A DNA stretch of 64,000 nt from Dryomyza anilis (Eukaryota; Arthropoda; Insecta; Diptera; Dryomyzidae), in contig OX638136.1 of NCBI GenBank assembly GCA_951804985.1, forward strand, positions 1,324,501-1,388,500. Reading direction: 5' to 3'. Both the position numbers and the translations under genes were made by a program. Positions 20,808-31,109 of this stretch are shown here, in pieces. Each line of letters begins with the position of its first letter. The stretch's first letter is position 1. The notes under the pieces are model-generated. The model did not search any database. It was given only the letters and a program-made list of their open reading frames with translations, and was not told the origin of the DNA.

Positions 20808-20892
20808 TGAGGTCCTTCGACCCGGATCGAACCATCATCTGTGCTATAAATTAAATTTTTTTAAATTTATAATTTTTTCGTGACCGCTTACA

Positions 20893-22250
20893 ATGGCGGA
20901 CAGTAATGAATCTTCGCCAGTCCGCGATGATGATCAACGGGAAATTCGCGTGAAGTTACGTCAGCGGCAGAATATATTAGATCGGCTAAAAACACTGCTT
21001 GATGAGCCTGTACCAATTAATTCATTTTCTGCATCAACGTTGGAAATAAAATTATCGTTGATTGAGCATCATTTCTATTCATTTGAGCAACTACAAACAC
21101 AACTGGAGCTACTAGATGAGTCACAGTTGCACGAAAGGCATCGTTGGGAGTTTGAAGAAACTTATTGCCAAGTAAAATCTATGTATGCAGAAAGATTGAC
21201 ACAATTGAAAACATCTGAAATGAATGAAAATATGTGTAGTACTCGGCTACCATCACATCAATTGTCGTCATCCACAAAACGAGGTAATTTGCCAAAACTA
21301 CAACTAACTACGTTCACCGGCTTACACAGCGAATGGCTCGACTTTTACAATATGTTCCTAGTATTGGTTCACAAAAACAGACTTGTCAAACGTTGAAAAA
21401 TTTCAATATCTACGTTCAACTTTATCAGAAAATGCTTCACATCTGATACAATCATTAGAGGTCACAGATTCCAATTACAATAAGGCACTTGAACTACTAG
21501 TTTACCGATACGACAACGAAAGGTATATTTTTCAATCACATCTTCAACATATATTGGTATTGCCAAAGCTAGTGTTTCATCTTTGCGAGACTTAATTGAT
21601 ACAATCAATGCAAATATGCGAGCAATGCAGTCACTAGCATCGAAACAGCAAATTTCCGACGGCATTCTCCTGCATTTAGTTGTATCAAAACTTGATGCAG
21701 AAACACAAGCAAAATGGGAGGATGAAATTTCGTTAAAATGGGATTCAGGTATGGCATCCACGTCAATAAAACTACCATCGTGGGAAGATCTTTCAACATT
21801 TTTGGAACGCCGCTGTCAAACAATTGATATGATCGAAGCTAACAGAAAGTCTACAAATCTGCAACATATCCATCGTCGTCGTCATCGTCATGCGCAAAGC
21901 TTCGTACAGTTCAAAAGCAATCATTTGTCGCAACAAATCAGCCAACCTGCCTTTTGTGCGGTGACCCAGCCACTCACAATGCTTTTAAATGTGCAGTTTT
22001 CATAAAAATGAATCCAATTAATCGCTACAACTTAGCCAAACGTAAAAATCTTTGTCTTAATTGCCTAGGTATGAATCGGTCGAGTGTCCTTCTACAAATA
22101 GATGTCAACACTGTCGCGTTAGCCACCACACGCTACTCCATCGAGAGAAGACAGTGCCATCGTCATCGGAGAAGATCGAAAAGCAAAAAGCGACCACCTC
22201 AACAGTTCTTCAAGTTCAAAAAAAACATAGTGAAATTATAATAGCAACTG
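20893..22250 (+). pseudogene. BEL/Pao Gag, frameshifted
   Basis: The ATG at 20893 opens a frame with a long helical N-terminus (REIRVKLRQRQNILDRLK) and the block LPKLQLTTFTGLHSEWLDFY, the hallmark of BEL/Pao Gag (DUF1759-like). A frame change at about 21380 leads to FQYLRSTLSENASHLIQ, and another at about 21580 to ISDGILLHLVVSKLD and WEDLSTFLERRCQ. Further frame changes carry the zinc fingers: CLLCGDPATHNAFKC near 21945, NLCLNCLG near 22048 and CQHCRVSHHTLLH near 22105. The domain order is complete and only the frame is broken, by at least four indels. Confidence 0.8.
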
Positions 22251-25200
22251 GCTTCAGGTGTATCTATGATTGTACGTCTACTACTTGACTCGGCATCGCA
22301 ATTACATTTCATAACTGAGCGCACAGCACAATTTGTCAGCGCACCACGTAAGAAGATTCACATGGAAATTTGCGGCATCGGCATAGACGCAACCAACGCA
22401 AGACAAAATAGTACTGTTGGGCTTAAATCACGATATAATTTATTTTCATCAACAATTGAGGCTGTGATCATGCCAACAATTACGTCCTGTCAACCTCAAC
22501 GTCTACTGGAAGTTCACAACTGGAAAATTCTAAAAAATATCAACATGGCTGATGAAACTTTTAATAAACCAGGATCAGTGGATTTACTCATCGGAGCTGG
22601 CTTATTTTATGAACTTTTAATGGTGGGACAAATTAAAATCAATGACGCACTTCCAGTTTTACAAAAAACCAAGCTCGGTTGGATTGTATCTGGATCAATC
22701 ATGAACCCAAAATATTTGTTATCTAAGCCTTCACGTGTTTCATCTCCTCAAGCACAATGCACCATGCTGCCATCATCAACAACCACCTGATGTGGAACAC
22801 GTTTCATCTGTTCAGCCGGTAATTTTTAATCTACTGAAGATATTTTGGAAACTAGAAGACAATTTCCACAATATTTCTTCAAACTTCTCAGCAGAGGAGG
22901 AAGAGTGCGAAAAATACTTTCAACATGCCATTAAATAATACTCTTCGCGTTGGTCCTACAATTCAGGATGACCTGTTCACCATATTAATCAGATTCCGCA
23001 TACACCCATTCATTTAATGGCAGACATCACTACGATGTATAGACAAATCATCGTGGATGAACAGGATGCTAAGTGGCAGGGAATATTGTGGCGTAATTCA
23101 GAAAATGAATCATTTAGTACTTATCAATTACAAACTGTCACATACGGTACAAGCTGTGCACCATATTTAGCAACCAAATGTCTTCAGCTGCTGGCTCACG
23201 ACAACTGATCATCGTTTCCAATTGGAGCGAGGATCACCCTTAAAGATTTCTACGTCGATAACCTAATGACAGGTGGATCTACAATTCAAGAGGTTATTAT
23301 AAAAACTCAAGTGGTTGAAATGTTGAATAGTGGCGGTTTTCCACTATGAAAATTCGCATCAAATGATCCCCGTATCATTCAGGACATACCCACAACAGAC
23401 AAAGAGGAGATTATTCATTTGGATGACATAGAATATGTAAAGTCTTTAGGGTTAAAATGGTCACCAGGTGAGGACAGTTTTATATTTGATTACACGCATC
23501 AAACACGCTCACTAAAAGTGAGCAAAATAAGTATTTTGTCTCACATCGCAACATTTTTTGATCCCTTGGGATTGCTTAATCGAATTGTCGTCAAATGCAA
23601 AATTTTGATGCAACAGCTATGGAAACTGCAACTAGGCTGGGACGAGAGCGTACCACCAACAATTCACTTTGAATGGGAGACGTTATATTGTCAATTAGCG
23701 CTTATCACCAAAATTCGTGTTCCAAGGTTTGTACCTTTTTGCTCAGATTCTAATCTTCATGCCTTCGCAGATGAAATGGTTCGGAAATGGTACCCGTTCA
23801 TCGCTTATATGTGCAAAATCACGCGTCGCACCCACAAAGGAAGTGAGCCTGCCCAGGCTGGAACTTTGCGCAGCATTACTTATGTCTGAGCTGCTTGAAA
23901 CTGTAGCTAAAATTTTTTACCAAATCTTAACAATGTACACTGCTGGTCTGACTCAACTATAACTCTGGCATGGATTAAAGGTGAATCTTCGAGGTGGACA
24001 CCATTCGTCGCTAACCGTGTCAGCAAAATTCAACAATTGAACTGGAACTGGTGTCCACCTCGAAGATTCACCTTTAATCCATGCCAGAGTTATAGTTAAG
24101 TCAGACCAGCAGTGTACATCAGTGGAATCACGTGTCAACTTCATCAAATCCAGCAGACATTGTATCACGTGGATCTAATGTATGTGAGCTTATCGACAAC
24201 AATATGTGGTATAGTGGCCCCGACTTTCTACTACTGGACGGACATGCTGGCCACAATCCAATTCCGACGTTTTAACAGATTTGCCAGAACCACGCCGCCG
24301 GAAGCATGTCTTGGTGTCTCATGATATAATTACTGAGAACAAATTCATAAATAACTACTTAAAACTTCTACGAATTTTTACCTACGTGAAACGCTTTATC
24401 CATCTGATGAAAAAAGGGAACATTCAACCTGGACCTATAACAACTAAGGAAATGAATAACACCCTACATTATATTTGTCAACAAATCATTCGTTTTCAGA
24501 AGAACTAAAAAATCTACAGAAAAATAAATCAGTAAATCAGTCCCCACTTTTGGATGGTAATCTTATTCGTGTAGGCGGTCGTATAAAAAATTTTTCGCTG
24601 CCATTTGACGCAAAACACGCAATTGTATTGCCGAATTCACAACAGTTTACTCGCACACTCATCGAATACTTTCATCGTAAAAATCTTCACGCTGGTTGCC
24701 AAACACTTCTAAATATTTTACGAGACAAATTTTGGATTATAAACGCATGCAACGTAGTCAAACAGGTAATTCACAAATGCATAATTTTCTATCGCTGTCG
24801 ACCAATGTTAGCTGAGCAAATTATGGGGTCATTGCCCAAGGACCGTGTGGAACGTTCTATTCCGTTTGAAATCACAGGCGTCGATTATTGCGGACCACTA
24901 CTAATAACACAAAAACTACGCGGAAGATCGCCTATCATGGTTAATATTGCAGTCTTCATTTGTTTTTCTACAAAGGCTGTGCACCTGGAATAGACTTCAG
25001 ACCTGACAACAGCTTCATTTATCGCAGCTCTCAAACGATTTATAGCACGACGGGGAAAATGTAGCAGAATTTACTCTGATAACACCACAAATTTTATTGG
25101 CGCTAACAGAGAACTGCGTGAACTTCTTCATATGTTTACATCTCAACAGCACAATGATGAAGTTGAAAATTTTGGTTTGCTAGACGGAATTTCGTGGAAT

Positions 25201-25757
25201 TTCATTCCTCCAAGATCGACTCACTTTGGAGGGTTTTGAGAAAGTGCTGTAAAACAAGCCAAATACCACCTTCGAAGAACAATTGGTGTTCACATATTGT
25301 CACACGATGAATTGCAAACAATATGTTGTCAAGCTGAAGCCATAATAAATAGTAAATAATAAATTCGGCCACTGACTCAGGCACATTTTCTTGTTGGTCG
25401 CACACTTACAACGATTCCAGAGTCATCATTGTTACATCTAAATGTCGGGCTCCTCAAACGATATCAGATCATGCAATGGATTCAGCAAAAATTTGTGCAG
25501 ACTATGAAGTGCAGACTACATTAAGACACTACAACAAACATCTAAGTGGAAGACAGTTACAGCCAACTTACAAAAAAATGATTTGGAGCTACTAAAGGAT
25601 GAAGGTACACCTCCACTCAAATGGCCGCATTATAGAAATTGTTCAAGGTTCTGACGGTTTTGTTGGAGTCGTCATCATAAAAACAACAGATGGCACGCAC
25701 AAGCGTGCAATTGCTAAGGTTTGCAAATTGCTTATTGACATTTCACCACAGCCCAAT
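22251..25757 (+). pseudogene. BEL/Pao Pol (protease, RT, RNase H, integrase), broken
   Basis: Protease: VRLLLDSASQLHFIT (22266 on) and VDLLIGAGLFYELL. Then LGWIVSG and the RT-leading EEEECEKYF. The following RT fingers are missing, as the text jumps near 22925 to LRVGPTIQDDLFTILIRFR. RT continues with MADITTMYRQIIVDE, SCAPYLATKCLQ and FYVDNLMTG; the second Asp of YVDD is Asn. Then LGLKWSPGEDSF and SILSHIATFFDPLGLL. RNase H includes CSDSNLHAFAD and ITLAWIKGESSRW, interrupted by an inverted duplication, then HVSTSSNPADIVSRG. Integrase: LIEYFHRKNLHAGCQT, ITGVDYCGPLL (first Asp) and IYSDNTTNF (second Asp), with stops at 24991, 25238 and 25357. The end is near 25757, just before the polypurine-like aaggggcgc and the 3' LTR. 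Confidence 0.85.
23933..24122. repeat. Near-perfect 71-bp inverted repeat inside BEL RNase H
   Basis: The left arm (23933-24002, from atgtacactgctggtctgac to ttcgaggtggacacc) reappears reversed at about 24052-24122 with one clear mismatch (ctcaac versus cttaac). About 50 bases separate the arms. The original RNase H text should pass once from ITLAWIKGESSRW to HVSTSSNPAD; here an inverted copy is inserted between them. It is a local foldback-type duplication within the element. Confidence 0.9.
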
Positions 25758-25790
25758 TAATTTTTTGAAAGCCAAGCTTCCAAGGGGCGC

Positions 25791-26248
25791 AGTTCGAGAC
25801 TTCAAATAAATTTCATCACATCAGTTTGGCAGCACGTAATATTTTTTCGTCTTCGTAAAAGATGCAACGTCGCCATGCTAGCACTCATCTTCACATACAG
25901 TCCACTCTCTTCGCATTATTGAACAACAACAACCACCTCAAATCATCGCCTGATATTATAACTGTCGCAACGCACCGCTTACTGCAACTAATGCTATGTG
26001 CATAAAAAAGCCATGTTTTTTTTTGGCTCTACTAAATTTGCATTAATTGCTTTTGTTGTTTGACCTTGGTTGAGCTCACCAGGGAATGACAAGAAGAATG
26101 AAAAAACAGTAGCTTTTCGTCATCGGCAACACGCGCACATAATCTTTCTTAATACATTTTATATTTAAATAAACTTAAACTTAGAATTAAATTTGTGTGT
26201 TCTTTTTTATTCAAAAAAAGGGATTAGGAAAAAGCTTCTAATCGTTCA
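25791..26248 (+). repeat. 3' LTR of the BEL/Pao element
   Basis: It starts agttcgagact (first base changed from the canonical T) and ends aatcgttca. It is preceded by the purine-rich ccaaggggcgc, probably the polypurine tract. It matches the 5' LTR with small indels. Confidence 0.9.
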
Positions 26249-26992
26249 ATCATATTTGTATACAAATCTATATGGTAATTTAAAACCAAAACGATTTAAA
26301 GTTGCATTACCTATTACATATTAGAGTGTGCGGTCTTTTGAGGTTTTGTGCTAGCTATTATTTTTCTGTTTATTTATGTATAACTTAAAACCAAAATACA
26401 AATTTATTCTTGCGATATGAATCTAAACTAAAAAAAATATATATTTCAAAAATTAATTAAAACCACAAATTAAAAATTAAAAAAAAAATGTAATTTTTCA
26501 CATTCAGTCACAGACATTAGATTTTATATACTTTTGTAACGAACACACGTTTTTCCATTGTTAATTGTGTATAAATGCATGCGAATAGTGGTACATTTTT
26601 CAATATTAAGTAATTTGTAATTCAATATACTTCTACCAACCTCATATGAATTAAAATGATTATCATGTTCTTATTTCAATACGTTTAGATAAAACTTATA
26701 ATTCATTATTAAGTAATAAAAATAAACAAATGTTGTATAATTTAAAGTCTTCATTTAATTAATATAGCTAAATGTTGTTTTTTTTTATAAAGCGTATTTT
26801 TGTAATGTACTGTGTTAGATAGAAGTACATTTTAAAATCAATATTTATGTGAGTCATTTAAATCGCAATAATAATTTCCATTGGTTATGTTGGAAAAAGT
26901 AAATTCATTATGTTTAAAAACTTCTGGAAATCCAAGGGAATATTGCATTAAAGTAGAATAAAATTTAAACCCGCTTTATATTGAAATTGTTT
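26249..26992. other. AT-rich spacer, no gene seen
   Basis: Apart from the target-site copy atcat at its left edge, I see long A/T runs only, with no repeat ends, motifs or credible frames. It is the 3' flank of the pseudogene on the minus strand and may include its decayed last exon. Confidence 0.5.
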
Positions 26993-27765
26993 TTATGGGT
27001 TACGTCGTGACGTTATGATATTAAAATAAATGTTCGCTTCTTTGTGTTTAGATTCGAATCTCATAGACCACAGAATCTTCAATGGACCGCACATTCTAAT
27101 AGCTCTTGGGTAATGCAACATAAAATGGTGTTTTGGTTTTAAATTTCCATATTGACTTGTATACAAAACATGATGTTTTTTTATTAATTCTGATAAAAGT
27201 AAAATATCAAATTCACAAAATTCTGTCGGAAACAATGAATCTATAATTTTTAGTAATAAAATAAGAAATTCCCAGTGCTTTTTATTTACAGGAACATGAT
27301 CAGCAATCATTAAAGGTAGATAATTTATGAAACATAACATTTCAGATTCTGTCATTTTTAAATTATATTTTTTTTTTTTTTATATTGATATATTTGGCGA
27401 TTGTTTTCCTATTTGTAGTTCACCACAAGGAAACATTTTTTTTTCTTCGATTATTTATTATATTAATAGAAATTATTTTATCTTCGATTAAAGAACTTAA
27501 AATATTACAGATATCATTCAAGAATATCATTCATTATGTCAAAACAAACATTATCAGTAACATGAAATGTTTTCAGTTTATTGAATATACATTCTGTTTT
27601 GACCCCAGTTTCAGTATTATCTTCTACAACATCTGTGTTGTAATTTTCAATAGTTCTTATATTTGTTTCTTCTGTTTCTACGCGAGTTTCATTTTTAATG
27701 CTGCGACACGATCTACAAAATCGAATGGAATTAAAGGATCTGTAAAACCAAGAATTCCATTGACT
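26993..27765 (-). pseudogene. Fragment of a second transposase-like insect gene
   Basis: From 27765 down, the minus strand reads FCRSCRSIKNET, ENYNTDVVEDN, GVKTECIFNKLKTFHVTDN and FDIMNDILE. A one-base shift gives DICNILSSLIEDK, another CGELQIGKQSPNISI, and finally the frame 27355-26993 with ESEMLCFINYLPL, GNLKPKHHFMLHYPR and LWSMRFESKHKE. This series (FCRxC, FHVT-N-xxxDxMHD-LE, SEMLCF, LKPKHHFxLHYPR, WSMRFExKH) belongs to a widespread family of transposon-derived insect proteins that I can recognise but not name. It differs from the family at 481. Two or more frameshifts make it dead. The 3' LTR of element C abuts its upstream side, so its 5' portion is expected beyond the right edge of the window. 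Confidence 0.65.
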
Positions 27766-28528
27766 TGTTGCGGGCTCCAGGGGTCCTTTTGTACTTGCTT
27801 TTATTGACGAAACCGTCAGTGACAATTTTCCCTCGAAGTCCACAATTCTTTCCTAACATTTATTATTAAATAAAAACGCAAGGATATTTTAGACTTGCTT
27901 TATACTTTTATTAATTATTTTTAAGTATTTTTACAAGCTTGAGTTTAAACTGAAAACACGTCTGCACTCTAAGGCAGTTAAAATCATAATGCTTAAAAAC
28001 TAAACTTAACCTCTACTCATCACCTCGGTATCGTGCAACTCACGAACCCCTTGCTTATACTTATATCTTAAAACACAACTCATAAATGCAAGCAAGCATA
28101 TTCTTAAATCTACGTACTACTAAAAACCTCATGAACCCCACATCAGATATTACTAATATTGTGAAATCATTAACTGAGAAAATTCCAATGTGCTAAATTC
28201 TTAATTGGTTCCCATGTTGGCGTTAGTCTTGACTTAAATTACAACCAATGCTTTTGTTGTTACTTTTAAACAGACGGCACACTTGCTAGCGCGAGTCTCG
28301 GATCAAATTGCAACCAATGTATTTTTCGTTGCTTTTAAGTAGACTTAATTTTATCTCCTGAAAGTATTCAGTCATAAACATTATGTACTTGTTCCAGTTA
28401 CGTCGTAGACGTTATGTTAAGTTAACATGCATATGTTATTGTGCTTTTAGATTTGAACTTCATGTGCATACTGGTTATGTGCAGGCTTTCTTAAATACAA
28501 CAAAAAAAAACGTTTCTGATTCACAACA
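27766..28528 (-). repeat. 3' LTR of element C
   Basis: On the minus strand it begins TGTTGTGAATCAG directly after the purine tract and ends GGAGCCCGCAACA, giving TGTTG...CAACA ends. Inside the minus-strand 3' part are a possible poly(A) context (ttatttaataataaa) and the tail caataaaagcaagtac. The right end is firm because of the polypurine tract. The left end is chosen because the transposase-like coding text starts exactly outside it. The 5' LTR would lie beyond 64000. Confidence 0.6.
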
Positions 28529-28545
28529 TTCTTCCCCCTTATTTT
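28529..28545 (-). promoter_or_regulatory. Polypurine tract of element C
   Basis: On the minus strand aaaataagggggaagaa sits immediately before the LTR start TGTTGTGA. A G-rich purine run at this place is the standard second-strand primer of LTR retroelements and marks the orientation of element C. Confidence 0.7.
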
Positions 28546-31109
28546 AAGAAAAAATTATTATTAAAAAGAATAATAGTTTTTTCTTTTACATCATTAATAT
28601 TTCAATATATTTCTTAATTTATTTAACTTACAATAATATTTAAAATCAATAATTATTTTTCATATTATTATAATTTATTTTACTTATATTCATTTTAAGA
28701 ATCTTATTAATGCTTACTCAATTACTTACTCGTTACTCAATTACTTACTCGTTACTCAATTACTTAATTAATGGTCGCAGTTTTAGTGATATTTATATAC
28801 TTTATGTAACGTTAAAAAGAAAAATGTATAACATTACAAGTCACTGAACGTTGCAATTGACAAAACAGTAGTTGATCAAGTTACCGCTTTGCAATCGCTG
28901 CGTTCCGTGTTGCTCTGTTGTTTTTCTTGTTTATTCATCTAAGTCATTAAATGCTTTAATTTGTGGAACGATTTGTTTTATTTTATTTAATTTTTTTTTT
29001 TTTTTGATATTTATTGAAAATAAGTCATTTAATTTTGGTTGAGTATATCTTTAGTTATTGTTTTTATTTACAGTTTTCATATTTTTTATGTTTCTTCAAG
29101 TTTTTCTTTGTTTATTTCTATTCTATTAAATTAATTATACAAAAAAAAATGTAGTTGTGTCTTCTATTAATTTAAAACATAAACTGCTGTGATCGCTAGT
29201 TCTGTTACTCTCTGTTTAGGTGTATAGATTGGCTGGCTGCATTTTATTTGTTTCTGTCATTGTTTCGAAAAACATTGTTGTCATCATTTATTCTCATCTT
29301 TCGTCTTGATTTTCTTAGCTTTGTTAAATTTGATGTCTTCTATGTTGCGTTGTTTTTTCAGTCAAATTAAATCGTATTTTGTTGAGAGCCGATACTAAAA
29401 TTGGTAATTTTTCAATTTTATATTTCTGGATATTAATACGAATTTGTCTTCATTAAATGTTTTAAGAGTTCTTGTAGCGAAATTGGATTCTTCGGAAATC
29501 ATCTTTAATTATACGTACATGTTGTTGTTTAATGATGTTCTTTTATATTTCACTTGTTATAAAAATATTTGAATATTTGAAGTTCTTAGTGTTTTTAATT
29601 TTCGTCTTCTCTTTTATGAAATTATGTTCTTTTGTTGAAGAAATTGTCAGCATAATGTGTGAAACGTTGTTGATTTAGTACACTTATGATAACTTTGTTG
29701 ATGTGTCAAATTTCTTTTTCTATAAGGTTAGCATTGACAGCTGAATAAGTGTATATGGAATAGCTCCTTCAACTTATTTACAAAATATTAGCTTGTTCCT
29801 TGAGTGATAAAATTATTATCATTTAATTATATGCACGTAAAGATGTAAAATGTTGTTGCTTCTTTATGGTAGAATAGTCACAACTCTGCTGATTTGTCGA
29901 ACTTCCACATTCATGTTTATAGTGAGCTCCTTTCTTTTAATTAAACATGTTATTGATGTACAATTGTTGTTGTCAGAGCCATGACTCTCACATGTTGCTT
30001 TATCATTCTTCTCTTGTACTTCATTACATAATATTACCATTTCAGACCTTTACCCAACAAAATTAAACGATCTTCTTTGACAATTAAAATTTAAACTTAG
30101 TGTCTTCTGCGTCGAATTTTATTGTTTGGTGGACTGCTAGTTATTCTTCTTCTTCGTGCATGTTTTTTTCTTTGTTGTGGTTGAAATGCATTTCCAGAGC
30201 CAGGATTATTATTAAAAATACTTATTACATTGTATTGTTTACTATAACTTTATAAATAATTTATATTTAACATCATTTTTACTTTCATAATCTTTGTTTA
30301 TATTACCTTACATCATAGTATTAAAATTTTATATTTTAATTGTACATTTATATCGAACATTTTACTTATGCCACTGTGTACATATTTTATTTTACTTTAA
30401 AATCTTTAATTTTTTTCTTAATATATAGAACTTCTTTTATTTATAATTTCATTAGCACATGAATCAATGCTAAATATTTTCAAAAATACTTAGCTATTTA
30501 TTCATGCACTAATTTATGAATTTAATCATTATTGCCAATTTTCAATAATGGTAAGCGCGCGCGATTTATGCATAACTACTTTTGTACATTCAATAGGTAC
30601 ATATATATTTTCATTACCGTGTAATGATCACATTTAAAACGTTTGTTAATTTGTTAGATTGTGTATTGCATTTTTTTCTTATCATTCAATTATTGTTCAA
30701 ATTTTTACGCTGCATTAACGTATCTCGTTTCATTTTCGGTACATTAGTGCATTGTTCCTAGATGCAAAACGCTGAATTGCATTTTATCGCTTATAACATT
30801 AGCTCCTCACTTCTATATGTGCTCCACTTTAGTGTATGCTACGCTAACACCTATCTGTACTTCAAGTGCAATGATCTTTCTGTTGCCTGTTTCCATTAAA
30901 AATTATCTTGACAATGAAACTGAAGTACTGACCTATCTCAATTATAGTGACAATGTATATTTTATTGCTTTGGCAAATTCGTACTGAATTCTTGTTTATG
31001 AAATATCTAATATAATCTTCTTTATACTTTATTCCTTTCTCATTTAATACATGATCTAATGCTAGTCATCTTCTAAAATTAATACATAGCTATTTCCTCA
31101 TGCACTAAT
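28546..31109 (-). other. 3' internal region of element C, AT-rich, no clear ORF
   Basis: This stretch lies between the polypurine tract of element C and the insertion point of element B, so it should be the region after pol (env or untranslated). I see no envelope motifs. The one suggestive piece is a 50-codon minus-strand frame at 30249-30097 ending in very basic text (RKKHARRRR, then IRRRRH). Also present are a three-fold 19-base repeat at 28714-28768 and a partial similarity between 30480-30525 and 31085-31109 (cttagctattt-like, then tcatgcactaatt). If it was an env gene, it has decayed beyond recognition. Confidence 0.45.
28714..28768. repeat. Three copies of a 19-bp tandem repeat
   Basis: The unit ttactcaattacttactcg occurs twice in full and a third time with a diverged end (ttactcaattacttaatta). 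It lies in the 3' internal region of element C and has no coding meaning that I can see. Confidence 0.85.

Larger units (their letters stand above)
20360..26248 (+). mobile_element. BEL/Pao-type LTR retrotransposon, full-length and dead
   Basis: LTRs at 20360-20807 and 25791-26248 enclose gag and pol in one orientation. A perfect 5-base target duplication, atcat, flanks the element (20355-20359 and 26249-26253), as expected for BEL/Pao. Gag has the BEL N-terminal coiled region and CCHC fingers; pol has the BEL-type protease, RT with YVDN, RNase H and integrase. Frameshifts, stops, a missing part of RT and an inverted duplication show that it can no longer move by itself. Confidence 0.9.

Noticed and set aside
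27385..27807. 140-codon plus-strand frame over the transposase-like pseudogene
   Set aside because: Low-complexity Phe/Ile-rich text opposite recognised coding motifs; it is a shadow.
27766..27843. N-terminal part of the minus-strand frame 27843-27514 as part of the transposase-like protein
   Set aside because: These codons lie within the element C LTR. The family text starts only outside the LTR end, so the fused start is accidental.
28546..31109. Env gene of element C
   Set aside because: It lies in the right place for env, but I find no signal peptide, furin-type site, fusion peptide or membrane anchor, and stops fill all minus-strand frames.
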